Part shown: positions 1 through 7,742 of the stretch, piece by piece
Position numbering within the stretch: position 1 is the stretch's first letter
Layout: each line of letters opens with the position of its first letter
Assembly (NCBI GenBank): GCA_936928855.1
Contig: CAKZHZ010000066.1
Coordinates: 1 to 11,697, forward strand
Reading direction: 5' to 3'
DNA length: 11,697 bases
Source: an uncultured Polycyclovorans sp.
GTDB lineage: Bacteria > Pseudomonadota > Gammaproteobacteria > Nevskiales > Nevskiaceae
Notes under the pieces: generated by a model
The model's database searches: none
Seen by the model: the letters and a program-made list of their open reading frames with translations, nothing else
What the model was told of the DNA's origin: nothing
Position numbers and translations under genes: made by a program

Positions 1-49
1 CCGATGGTAGTGTGGCTTGCCCATGTGAGAGTAGGACACTGCCAGGCTT
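1..49 (+). rRNA. rrf: 5S ribosomal RNA, 3' end (5' part outside window)
   Basis: The first ~49 bases match the last third of gammaproteobacterial 5S rRNA: the GATGGTAGTGTGG block, the GAGAGTAGG block, and the terminal CTGCCAGGC that pairs with the 5' end of the molecule. The gene is cut by the window edge. A strong intrinsic terminator follows 12 bases later, so this is the end of an rRNA operon read rightwards. The exact mature 3' end is uncertain by about 2 bases. Confidence 0.95.
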
Positions 50-60
50 TTAGTATCCAA

Positions 61-95
61 CCCCCGATCGGAAACGATCGGGGGTTTTTGTTTTT
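61..95 (+). terminator. Intrinsic terminator of the rRNA operon
   Basis: A perfect 10-bp stem (61-70 with 75-84, CCCCCGATCG/CGATCGGGGG) is closed by a GAAA tetraloop and followed by TTTTTGTTTTT (85-95). This is a textbook Rho-independent terminator directly downstream of 5S rRNA. It should insulate the DUF2505-like gene from rRNA transcription. Confidence 0.95.
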
Positions 96-216
96 GGGGC
101 TCATGGGAATCGAGAGCCTTCGGCTGGCGGAACGGCCAGTCCGACCGGGTGAAGCATCAGCTACAGTACCGCGACAAGATTGCCGCATTGGCAACAGACA
201 AACGGGAGAACCGCAT

Positions 217-711
217 ATGAAATTCGAAGACAAGCACAGCTTTCGCCAGCCCGTCGAGGCATTGACCAAGATGTACTTCAGCCGCGCTTACCACGAACGC
301 AAGTACGAGATGATGAAGGCGCGCAATGTCGAAGTACTGGAGTTGGTGGATACGCCGGACCGGTTTCATATCGTGGTGCGGTTCAGCACCGACGCCGATG
401 CGCCGCTGCCGGATTTCGCCAAGCGTGTGATTGGCGATTCGCTCGCCATCACCCAGACCGACAGCTGGGACCGGAAGGCGCTGAAAGGCACGATCAAGGT
501 GGAGATCAAGGGGGCCCCTGTGAAGGTGGGCGCTGACATGGTCATTCGCAGCGAAGCCGGTGGTGGCGCCTCCAACAACTTTGTGTGGAATGTGCAGTGC
601 GGCATTCCGCTCGTCGGCGGCAAGGTGGAAAAGGTCATTGCGGCTGACATCCAGTCCAAGGCTGGTGCGGATGCTGCGCGTTCCCAACAGATCCTGGACG
701 AGCAAGGATAA
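217..711 (+). CDS. DUF2505-like protein, probable SRPBCC-type fold
   Basis: Encodes 164 aa with no signal peptide or membrane segment, so it is probably cytoplasmic. The pattern fits DUF2505 as I remember it: an N-terminal H-S-F-x-x-P-V-E-A start, an Y-x-x-R-K-Y-E region near residue 30, a V-x-V-R-F strand, a T-x-T/Q-x-D-S-W block in the middle, and a C-terminal GIPLVGGKVEKVI segment followed by a helix. The function of DUF2505 is unknown. The fold is thought to resemble the SRPBCC/START hydrophobic-pocket proteins, but no ligand can be inferred. I chose the ATG at 217 because GGGAG (204-208) lies 8 bases upstream and the homology begins here; the frame stays open upstream towards the 5S gene without family-like sequence. 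The 121 bp between the rRNA terminator and this gene show no convincing promoter. The next gene is co-directional but 129 bp away. Confidence 0.85.
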   Translation: MKFEDKHSFRQPVEALTKMYFSRAYHERKYEMMKARNVEVLELVDTPDRFHIVVRFSTDADAPLPDFAKRVIGDSLAITQTDSWDRKALKGTIKVEIKGAPVKVGADMVIRSEAGGGASNNFVWNVQCGIPLVGGKVEKVIAADIQSKAGADAARSQQILDEQG

Positions 712-787
712 TGTGCAGCTGACGCGGCAGTCTGGTGCTCAGTAAGCGTACCCCTGTTTAGGGGGTGGGCGACGGTGTGGCCGCCAT

Positions 788-839
788 TGAGAATCCTCCG
801 GTCGCCCTGTCCGGGCGGGACCATTCAAAGGGATTCTCA
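788..839 (+). promoter_or_regulatory. Inverted repeat sequestering the ribosome binding site of the lipoprotein gene
   Basis: TGAGAATCC (788-796) and GGATTCTCA (831-839) are perfect 9-bp inverted copies, extendable by a T-G pair (797/830). The right arm overlaps the Shine-Dalgarno AAAGGGA (827-833) and ends one base before the ATG at 841. The loop holds a second hairpin, CGCCC (803-807) with GGGCG (813-817), with GGT/ACC (800-802/820-822) extending it across a 2-base bulge. In the mRNA this would be a two-part structure hiding the SD, which suggests translational control such as a thermometer, protein binding or ligand binding. A DNA operator is the alternative. The structure is seen; the role is inferred. 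Confidence 0.55.
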
Positions 840-840
840 G

Positions 841-1974
841 ATGATGCAATTCGCACCCCATGTTCGTGCCGCTGCGGCTTCGTTGTCCGTGCTGGCCATC
901 GCGGCCTGCGCCGGTGGCGCGAAGGCGCCGCCGAAGTACGACAGTGCGGCGACGCCAGAAGAACAGGCGGCCACTTTCATCGGCACCAACAAGGACGTCA
1001 AGAAGATGGGGGACGCCAGCAAGGGGGCGGTGCTGGCATGCAACGTGATGTTTGCACACCGCGCGGCAGCCCATGCAGGAACCGGCGGCGGCTTGTTCGA
1101 CCACAGTGGGTATACCCGTGCTGAAGCCAAGGTCTCGGTGTTCTACACCCTTGTGGGGTTGACCGATGCGGATTACCAGCGCATGACCGACGAGATCTGC
1201 GCCAAGGCGGAGCAGCAGCTGGCAGCCAAGGGTTTTCAGCTGGTGCCGCGTGCAGAGCTGGAAACCAACGAGCAGTACCGGGCGCTGCGGGCTGCGGGCC
1301 GTGAAACGCCGTTCGACTTCAAGCCCGCCGGTGGCGATAGCAACGCCCGATACATGGTGTACTCCGCGGGCGGCGCCACGCTCTATGATCCGCGTTACAT
1401 CGGCGGCATGTCGGGCCTGGGACAGGCGTTCAAGGCAGCCAAGGGAACGTCCGCAGACCAGATGGCCACATCCGTGATGGATCAATTCGGCGCTGACGGA
1501 ATCAATATCAATCTTCTGGTGGATTTCGCACAGCTTGAATCCAGCGGTGCGTCTCGCGGATTCCAGTTGGCCGAGGTGAACGAGGCCAAGGTCAGCGGTG
1601 AAGTAGGGTTGAGCATCACCGGCGATGTGTCGTTCCGGCTCGCCAAGCACATGGATTGCTGGGACCGTTTCGGCAAGCGTGAATGCATGGTCAAAAACGG
1701 CAACACACCGATGTTCTCAAGCAAGATGCCGGTGCTGATGCAGGAGCCCTTCTACGAGACCGTGGAGGACACCACGACCACCGGAGACAAGGCCACAGCG
1801 GTGATCACCAAGGGGCTGGCCCTGCTGTCCGCCATGGGGGGCGTCAGCTCTACCAGCTACGACACGACACGCTATGAAGTGCGGGTGAATCCCGGGCAGT
1901 TCGGCGGCGCGGCGGTGACCGGCGCCGAGCGCTTCATCGACATGGCGCTGACCACCGCGAACGCCAGCCGCTGA
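841..1974 (+). CDS. Putative outer-membrane lipoprotein of unknown function
   Basis: Encodes 377 aa from ATG 841; a second ATG at 844 is equally possible. SD AAAGGGA (827-833) is 7 bases upstream. The N-terminus is a short positive/hydrophobic signal peptide ending in a lipobox I-A-A-C with Cys23 as lipidation site. Ala at +2 (no Asp) favours sorting to the outer membrane. The mature part has no further membrane segment. It contains a conserved-looking stretch around residues 98-145 (FYTLVGLTDADYQRMT, then a helix and an AAKGFQLV strand), a central region rich in Gly and short strands, a W-D-x-F-G-K-R-E-C segment, and a Thr-rich run (TTTTG) before the final strand region. I do not recognise a named family. 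It resembles secreted repeat-free beta-rich proteins of gammaproteobacteria only in general character. The gene stands alone, ends at a strong terminator, and may be controlled through its leader hairpin. Confidence 0.8.
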   Translation: MMQFAPHVRAAAASLSVLAIAACAGGAKAPPKYDSAATPEEQAATFIGTNKDVKKMGDASKGAVLACNVMFAHRAAAHAGTGGGLFDHSGYTRAEAKVSVFYTLVGLTDADYQRMTDEICAKAEQQLAAKGFQLVPRAELETNEQYRALRAAGRETPFDFKPAGGDSNARYMVYSAGGATLYDPRYIGGMSGLGQAFKAAKGTSADQMATSVMDQFGADGININLLVDFAQLESSGASRGFQLAEVNEAKVSGEVGLSITGDVSFRLAKHMDCWDRFGKRECMVKNGNTPMFSSKMPVLMQEPFYETVEDTTTTGDKATAVITKGLALLSAMGGVSSTSYDTTRYEVRVNPGQFGGAAVTGAERFIDMALTTANASR

Positions 1975-1990
1975 TTGCAGGATCCCCTGG

Positions 1991-2028
1991 CCGGTGGCCG
2001 CCTTCGTGGGCGGCCGCCGGTTTTTTTT
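1991..2028 (+). terminator. Intrinsic terminator of the lipoprotein gene
   Basis: A 12-bp stem with one T-G pair (1991-2002 with 2009-2020) encloses a 6-base loop containing TTCG and is followed by eight T (2021-2028). It lies 17 bases after the lipoprotein stop codon. The T tract reaches into the stop codon (TAA, minus strand, 2027-2029) of convergent mutS. There is no A tract on the left side, so it should work for the plus strand only. Confidence 0.92.
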
Positions 2029-4573
2029 AGCGCGAGGCCTTCAGTTCGTAGAGCGCATTGAGCGCTTCGCGCGGTGACATGCGATCAGGGTCGAGACGAT
2101 CGAGCAGGTCCAGTACCGCCGAGGGCGGTGGCGCAAACAAGGGCAGTTGGGGCTTCGTCTCGATGCCCGGCGGGGCTGGGTGGCGACTGGCCTCCAGTTC
2201 CGCGAGCAGGCCGCGTGCGCGCTGGATTACCGGTGCCGGCACGCCGGCCAGACTGGCGACCTGCAGGCCGTAGCTGCGATTGGCGGGACCTTCCTTCACG
2301 GCGTGCAGGAAGACCAGGCGGTCGCCGTACTCGGCGGCATCGAGGTGGACGTTGACCACGCCGTCGAGTGCTTGCGCCAGGGCGGTGAGTTCGAAGTAAT
2401 GGGTGGCGAACAGTGTCAGGGCGCGACTGTGTTGGGCGAGATACTCGGCCGCCGCGCGGGCCAGCGACAGCCCATCGTAGGTGGAGGTACCACGCCCGAT
2501 CTCATCCATCAGCACCAGTGAGCGGTCCGTGGCGTGATGGAGAATGTGTGCGGTTTCGCTCATCTCCACCATGAAGGTGGATTGTCCGGCGGCGAGGTCG
2601 TCCCCTGCGCCGATGCGAGTGAAGATGCGATCGACGAGGCCGATCTCGGCTGTGGCAGCGGGCACATAGAACCCGACGTGTGCCAGCAGCGTGATCAGCG
2701 CTGTCTGACGCATGAAGGTGGATTTGCCGCCCATGTTGGGGCCGGTGACCACCAGCAGTCGCCGCTCCGGTCCCAGCTGCAGGTCGTTGGCGATGAAAGG
2801 GCCGTCGAGGACCTGCTCCACCACGGGGTGGCGTCCGCCGCGGATGTGGATGCCGATCTCGGCGTGCAGGTGTGGGCGACACCATTGCAGCGTCTGAGCA
2901 CGCTCGGCGGCGCAGGCCAGGCCATCGAGTTCCGCCAGTGCGCGTGCAGTGTGCTGCAAGGGCGCCAGTTGCGCCTGCAGCGTGTCGAGCAGCACTTCAT
3001 AGAGCTGTTTCTCGCGTGCCAATGCACGGTCCCGCGCTGACAGCACCTGGTCTTCGAATTGCTTGAGCTCTTCGGTGATGTAGCGCTCGTAGTGGGTGAG
3101 CGTTTGCCGTCGGCTGTAGTGCGTTGGCACTTTGGCGGCGTGTGTCTTGCTGATCTCGATGTAGTAGCCATGCACACGGTTGTAGCCGACCTTGAGTGCG
3201 TCGATCCCGGTGGCTTCGCGCTCGCGCTGCTCCAGCGCCACCAGGAACCCGTCCGCGTTTTCGGAGAGTTGCCTCAGCTCATCCAGGGTGGCGTCGAAGC
3301 CCGCTCGGAAGACGCCACCATCGCGGGCGAGCAGCGGCGGTTCGTCAGACAGCGCCAGGGCAAGGTGCTCGGCAAGACCAGTGTGGTCACCCAGCGATGT
3401 GCGCAGGTGTTGCAGCCGCTCCGGCAACTCGGTAGCGAGTGCTGCGGTCACCACCGGCAGTGACTGCAGGCTGGCACTGAGACCGGTGAGATCGCGCGGG
3501 CGTGCGCTGCGCAGCGCAACGCGGGCCAGAATGCGCTCGATATCGCTGATGGGCTTGAGGCTGCGGCGCAACGATTCGAAGCGGCTGTCTTCGAGCAGGG
3601 CGCTGATGGCGTCCAGGCGCTGGTTGAGGGTCTCCGCATGACGCAGCGGGCGCAGCAGGGTCGCATGCAGCCAACGGGCGCCCATGGGGGTCACGCACTG
3701 GTCCAGCAGCCACAGCAGGGTGCGGTCGTGCTCTCCGGACAGGGTGCGGTCAAGTTCCAGGTTGCGACGTGTGGCGCTATCGAGCAGCAGGGCGTCGTCC
3801 AGATGCTCGCGGCGCAGGCCGGTGAGGTGGGGCAGCGCCGTCTTCTGGGTGTCCTGCACGTACTGCAGCAGGGCGCCGGCCGCGCCGACTGCGGCGCCGT
3901 CCTGCTCGCATCCGAACGCGCGCAGGTCGCGTGTGGCGAATTGCTCACATAGCAGGCGATAGGCGGCATCGCGGTCGAAGTGCCAGTCCGGTCGGCGGCG
4001 CAAAGGGGCTTCGCCCGGCCATTCGAGCGTTTGCGGCAGCAGCAGCTCGCGTGGACGAAGGCGCTGCAGTTCGGCACGCAGTTGGGCGGCGTCTGCGCAC
4101 TCGAGCAGGTTGAAGCGGCCGGTCGACAGTTCCAGCCACGCCAGCCCCCAGCGGTTGTCCAGGGCACAGGCGGCGGCCAGCCAGTGGGTATCGCGGGCAT
4201 CCAGCAGGGCTTCCTCAGTGGCCGTGCCGGGTGTGACGATGCGGGTGACCTCGCGTCGCATCGGCCCTTTCTCCGCCCCCACTTCACCAACCTGCTCGGC
4301 AATCACCACCGACTCGCCCAGGCGGATCAGTCGGGCGAGGTAGTTGTCGAGTTGATGGTGTGGCACCCCGGCCATGATGACCGGCTGGCCCGCAGATTCG
4401 CCCCGTTGCGTCAGGGTGATGTTGAGCAGCGCCGATGCCTTGCGGGCATCGTCATAGAACAGTTCGTAGAAATCACCCATGCGGAACAGCACCAGCGTAT
4501 CCGGGTGCTCGGCCTTGATGCCAAGGAACTGCTGCATCAGCGGGGTATGCGCGCTCAGGGGCGGGGACGACAT
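2027..4573 (-). CDS. mutS: DNA mismatch repair protein MutS
   Basis: Encodes 848 aa; E. coli MutS has 853. MutS binds mispairs and small loops in DNA as a clamp and recruits MutL in an ATP-dependent way. Visible landmarks are the mismatch-reading F-x-E motif (F35-Y-E37 within GDFYELFYDD), connector, lever and clamp regions in the middle, Walker A GPNMGGKS with K617, and the Walker B/signature DEIGRGTSTYDG with D690 and E691. The C-terminal helix-turn-helix is followed by QLPLF at 809-813, a good match to the beta-clamp binding consensus. The last ~30 residues (LDPDRMSPREALNALYELK) match the E. coli tetramerisation tail. All key residues are present, so it should be functional. The ATG at 4573 fits family length; GGAG upstream sits rather far (about 12 bases). 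It diverges from the DAHP synthase gene and converges on the lipoprotein gene. Confidence 0.99.
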   Translation of the reverse strand: MSSPPLSAHTPLMQQFLGIKAEHPDTLVLFRMGDFYELFYDDARKASALLNITLTQRGESAGQPVIMAGVPHHQLDNYLARLIRLGESVVIAEQVGEVGAEKGPMRREVTRIVTPGTATEEALLDARDTHWLAAACALDNRWGLAWLELSTGRFNLLECADAAQLRAELQRLRPRELLLPQTLEWPGEAPLRRRPDWHFDRDAAYRLLCEQFATRDLRAFGCEQDGAAVGAAGALLQYVQDTQKTALPHLTGLRREHLDDALLLDSATRRNLELDRTLSGEHDRTLLWLLDQCVTPMGARWLHATLLRPLRHAETLNQRLDAISALLEDSRFESLRRSLKPISDIERILARVALRSARPRDLTGLSASLQSLPVVTAALATELPERLQHLRTSLGDHTGLAEHLALALSDEPPLLARDGGVFRAGFDATLDELRQLSENADGFLVALEQREREATGIDALKVGYNRVHGYYIEISKTHAAKVPTHYSRRQTLTHYERYITEELKQFEDQVLSARDRALAREKQLYEVLLDTLQAQLAPLQHTARALAELDGLACAAERAQTLQWCRPHLHAEIGIHIRGGRHPVVEQVLDGPFIANDLQLGPERRLLVVTGPNMGGKSTFMRQTALITLLAHVGFYVPAATAEIGLVDRIFTRIGAGDDLAAGQSTFMVEMSETAHILHHATDRSLVLMDEIGRGTSTYDGLSLARAAAEYLAQHSRALTLFATHYFELTALAQALDGVVNVHLDAAEYGDRLVFLHAVKEGPANRSYGLQVASLAGVPAPVIQRARGLLAELEASRHPAPPGIETKPQLPLFAPPPSAVLDLLDRLDPDRMSPREALNALYELKASR

Positions 4574-4634
4574 GAGGTGGGGGCACTCCAGGCCTATACT
4601 CAGGACCCCATTATCGCCAACCGGATGCCAGCCC
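4574..4634. promoter_or_regulatory. Divergent mutS / DAHP synthase intergenic region with weak promoter candidates
   Basis: This 61-bp gap must hold start signals for both genes unless they are read from farther inside. On the plus strand TATACT (4595-4600) is a good -10 but has no convincing -35; it would give a leader of about 30 bases to the GTG at 4635. On the minus strand TTGGCG (4620-4615), a 16-base spacer and TATAGG (4598-4593) form a moderate sigma70 pair with a very short leader to the mutS ATG. The two -10 elements overlap, so the promoters could compete. Confidence 0.3.
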
Positions 4635-5972
4635 GTGACTGAATCCGCATCGTGGAGCCCGGACAGCTGGCAACGATGCCCTGCCAGCCAGCAGCCGCAA
4701 TACCCGGATCAGGCCGCTTTGCAGCGGGCGCTCGTCGCCTTGGCCGAGCAGCCGCCGCTGGTGACCTCCTGGGAGATCCATCAGTTGCGGCAGCAACTGG
4801 CGGCCGCCCAGGCTGGCGCATTCTTCGTACTGCAGGGCGGCGATTGCGCGGAGCGTTTCGCGGACTGCCAGTCCTCCATCATCGCCAACCGCCTGAAAGT
4901 GCTGTTGCAGATGTCGCTGGTGCTGGTCCATGGCATGCGTACCCGCGTGCTGCGGATCGGGCGTTTCGCCGGCCAGTATGCCAAGCCGCGTTCCGCCGAC
5001 ATGGAAACCCGCGACGGCGTCTCGCTGCCCAGCTATCGGGGAGATCTGGTCAACCGGCCCGAGTTCACGGCGGAAGCCCGGCGCCCGGATCCCGGCCGCT
5101 TGCTCGAGGGGCATGCCCGTTCCGCGATGACGCTCAATTTCATTCGCAGCCTGATCGATGGCGGGTTCGCCGACCTGCATCATCCGGAATACTGGGATCT
5201 CGACTGGGTGCAGCACGCGCCGCTGGCGGCGGACTATCAGCGCCGCGTCGACCAGTTGGGGGATGCCGTGCGGTTCATGGAAACCCTGGCAGGCCGCCCG
5301 GTGGGAGAATTTTCGCGGGTCGATTTCTTCACCAGCCATGAAGCGCTGTTGTTATGGGCGGAGCAGGCGCAGACACGGCAGGTACCGCGTGCGGCGGGTT
5401 GGTACAACCTTTCGACGCACTTCCCCTGGATCGGCATGCGCACGGCTGCACTTGGTGACGCACACGTCGAGTACTGCCGAGGCATCGAAAACCCCCTCGG
5501 CGTGAAGGTGGGGCCGGCGATGGATGCCGAGTGGCTGCTGGCCCTGTGCGATACCCTGAACCCCAACCGGGTGCCGGGGCGCCTGACGCTAATTCACCGC
5601 ATGGGTGCGGGGCAGATTGAGACACACCTGCCACGTCTGGTCGAGGCCGTCCAGCAGTCCGGACACCCGGTACTGTGGTTGTGTGACCCCATGCACGGCA
5701 ATACGCTCAGTACGGCCAATGGCTACAAGACGCGTCCGTTTGACGCCATCGTGGATGAGCTGCGCCAAGCCTTCTCGCTTCATCGCGCGCTGGGATCGAG
5801 GTTGGGCGGCGTGCACCTGGAGTTGACCGGCGAGGACGTGACCGAGTGCACGGGCGGCGCGCGCCAGCTCGGCGAGGCCGACCTGGCGCGCGCCTACACC
5901 ACCACGGTCGATCCCCGACTCAACTATGAGCAGGCGCTGGAGCTGGCCCTGGCGATGGTGGAGATGGCCTGA
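4635..5972 (+). CDS. Class II 3-deoxy-7-phosphoheptulonate (DAHP) synthase
   Basis: Encodes 445 aa. The enzyme condenses phosphoenolpyruvate with erythrose 4-phosphate, the first step of the shikimate pathway to aromatic amino acids. It is the class II (plant/Mycobacterium-like) type, not the AroF/G/H type of E. coli. The metal ligands are all present and spaced as in the M. tuberculosis enzyme: Cys71 (QGGDCAERF), His354 (DPMHGNT), Glu396 (GVHLELTGED) and Asp426 (VDPRLNYEQ). Other hallmarks are the R-x-G-R-F-A-G-Q-Y-A-K-P-R-S block and the PLGVKVGP block. I chose GTG 4635 because it gives the usual length; the frame stays open upstream into mutS but carries no family sequence there. No clear SD precedes it. 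The N-terminal part is shorter than in the Mycobacterium enzyme, so Phe/Trp feedback may differ. The stop is 2 bp from the stop of convergent nhaP2. Confidence 0.95.
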   Translation: MTESASWSPDSWQRCPASQQPQYPDQAALQRALVALAEQPPLVTSWEIHQLRQQLAAAQAGAFFVLQGGDCAERFADCQSSIIANRLKVLLQMSLVLVHGMRTRVLRIGRFAGQYAKPRSADMETRDGVSLPSYRGDLVNRPEFTAEARRPDPGRLLEGHARSAMTLNFIRSLIDGGFADLHHPEYWDLDWVQHAPLAADYQRRVDQLGDAVRFMETLAGRPVGEFSRVDFFTSHEALLLWAEQAQTRQVPRAAGWYNLSTHFPWIGMRTAALGDAHVEYCRGIENPLGVKVGPAMDAEWLLALCDTLNPNRVPGRLTLIHRMGAGQIETHLPRLVEAVQQSGHPVLWLCDPMHGNTLSTANGYKTRPFDAIVDELRQAFSLHRALGSRLGGVHLELTGEDVTECTGGARQLGEADLARAYTTTVDPRLNYEQALELALAMVEMA

Positions 5973-5974
5973 TC

Positions 5975-7693
5975 TCAGTGCGGCAGGCGCAGGCCGATAG
6001 CTTCGATGTTGTCGCCGTCGATCCGGCGCACCACCAGCTCCAGTTCGCCCAGTCGCAGCCGGTCGCCCACCACCGGCTTTGGCAGGCTGCTGACGATGAA
6101 TTCAGCCACGGTGAGACGCATCGCGTGTGGCGGCAGGTGGTCCAGGCCGTAGGCCTCGGCCAGATCGCTCATCAGCGCAGTGGGTGTGATGCCGAACTCG
6201 CCGAAGAAGCGTTGGTCGGCCTTCTTCATCGGCTTGCGACTGCTTTCGAAGATCTTGTCCAGCGCCTCCAGCTCGTCCTGGTGGCTCAGTAGGGTGACGC
6301 TGTCCCCCTCCTGCAGCTGCCCCCAGTGTCGATAGGGCAGCAGACTGTTGTTGCGGGTGATGCAGACCACGCGCGTGCCTTCCGGCAGGCTCAACTCCTT
6401 GACGGTCATGCCGGTCAGGCCGGAGTGGCGCGGCACCCGGTAGCTGACGATTTCGTGATCGACCGCGCCGGGGAGATCCACGTCAACACGTTGAATCCGC
6501 GCGCTGTTGCTCGGTACGTAGAGTCCCAGCAGGCGCGCCATCGGCGCGAGCGTCCAGCCCTGGATCAGCAGGGAAACGATGACGATGAAGAAGGCGATAT
6601 TGAAGAACAGTGCGGCATTGGAAACCCCCGCCAGCCAGGGATAGGTCGCCAGCACGATCGGTACCGAACCGCGGAGTCCCACCCAGGCGATATAGAGCTG
6701 CTCGCGCGCGGGATAGCGAAACGGCAACAGGCTCAGCCACACTGCCAGCGGGCGTGCGACCAGGATCAGCACCAAGGCGATAAGCAGCCCGGGTACCGCG
6801 ACCCCCATCAGCGCACTGGGCGACGCCAGCAGCCCCAGGATCACGAACATGCCGATCTGGGCCAGCCAGGCAACCCCATCATGAAAGCGGCGGATATTGG
6901 GCAGCGCGTGAACCCGGTGATTGCCGACCCACAGACCGGTGATATAGACCGCCAGAAAGCCGCTGCCGCCCAACTGCGCGGTCACGCCGAACACCAGTAG
7001 CCCACCCGCCAGGGCCATCAGCGGATACAGCGAGTCACTCAGGCGCAGGCGGTTCAGCGCCAGCATCAGGGCGTAGCCGCCGCCCAGTCCCAGCAAGGCG
7101 CCGATGCCCATCTGCTGAATGAGCAGCCACACCGCGTCCAGCAGCGCGTGGTCCTCCGGCTGGGTCAGGTAGCCGAGCACCGCCAGCGTCAGGAACACTG
7201 CCATCGGATCGTTGGTCCCCGACTCGGTTTCCAGAGTGGCGCTGACCCGGTTGTTGAGCGACACCGCGCGTGCGCTGAGCAGGGCAAACACGGCGGCGGC
7301 ATCGGTGGAGCCGACGATGGCGCCGATCAGCAGACCTTCGATCCAGTGCAGGTCCAGTATCCACATGGCGAAGGCGCCGGTCAGGCCGGAGGTGATCAGT
7401 ACCCCCAGCGTGGCCAGGGAAACCGACGGCCACAGGGCAACCCGCAAGCTGCGATAGGCGGTGCGCATGCCGCCATCGAACAGGATCACCGCCAGCGCCA
7501 GGGTCCCGGCGAGGTTGGCAAGCTGATAGTCGTTGAAGCGGATGCCGCCCGGGCCATCTTCCCCGGCTGCCATGCCCACCAGCAGGAACACCAACAGCAG
7601 CGGAACGCCCAGGCGGGGTGTTACCGCCGTCGCCAGGATGCTCACAGCCAGGAGCAAGCCTGCAAGCAGAATCAGGTCCGTCGTCAGGGTCAT
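5975..7693 (-). CDS. nhaP2: NhaP2-type potassium(sodium)/proton antiporter (CPA1 family)
   Basis: Encodes 572 aa; E. coli NhaP2 (CvrA) has 578. It is an inner-membrane antiporter that expels K+ or Na+ in exchange for protons, helping cytoplasmic ion and pH balance. About a dozen membrane segments fill residues 5-390, with GSTDAA (D131), the CPA1 signature ETESGTNDPMA (N161, D162) and GLRGSVPIVLA (R341). Two soluble domains follow: an RCK_C/TrkA_C domain (about 412-482), usually a ligand sensor, and a CorC/HlyC-type domain (about 497-570). This order is typical of NhaP2. ATG 7693 is preferred because it aligns with the E. coli N-terminus; an in-frame TTG two codons upstream (7699) is possible. 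No good SD is seen for either. The gene lies 49 bp after the ZIP-like gene on the same strand, so co-transcription is plausible. Confidence 0.95.
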   Translation of the reverse strand: MTLTTDLILLAGLLLAVSILATAVTPRLGVPLLLVFLLVGMAAGEDGPGGIRFNDYQLANLAGTLALAVILFDGGMRTAYRSLRVALWPSVSLATLGVLITSGLTGAFAMWILDLHWIEGLLIGAIVGSTDAAAVFALLSARAVSLNNRVSATLETESGTNDPMAVFLTLAVLGYLTQPEDHALLDAVWLLIQQMGIGALLGLGGGYALMLALNRLRLSDSLYPLMALAGGLLVFGVTAQLGGSGFLAVYITGLWVGNHRVHALPNIRRFHDGVAWLAQIGMFVILGLLASPSALMGVAVPGLLIALVLILVARPLAVWLSLLPFRYPAREQLYIAWVGLRGSVPIVLATYPWLAGVSNAALFFNIAFFIVIVSLLIQGWTLAPMARLLGLYVPSNSARIQRVDVDLPGAVDHEIVSYRVPRHSGLTGMTVKELSLPEGTRVVCITRNNSLLPYRHWGQLQEGDSVTLLSHQDELEALDKIFESSRKPMKKADQRFFGEFGITPTALMSDLAEAYGLDHLPPHAMRLTVAEFIVSSLPKPVVGDRLRLGELELVVRRIDGDNIEAIGLRLPH

Positions 7694-7742
7694 GGGCAAA
7701 GTGTAGCCGAGCGTCCGGCCTCACCATGCAGAATCCGCGCCG

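Noticed and set aside
751..766. CCCC/GGGG hairpin after the DUF2505-like gene as terminator
   Set aside because: Five base pairs at most and no T tract; may be chance.
4479..4634. N-terminal extension of DAHP synthase into mutS
   Set aside because: The added 52 residues are antisense to the mutS start, Cys/Ser/Arg-rich and not family-like; GTG 4635 gives a normal length.
3980..4642. Plus-strand open frame (220 codons) opposite the start of mutS
   Set aside because: Antisense to the well-conserved mismatch-binding domain of MutS, with no RBS or recognisable motif.
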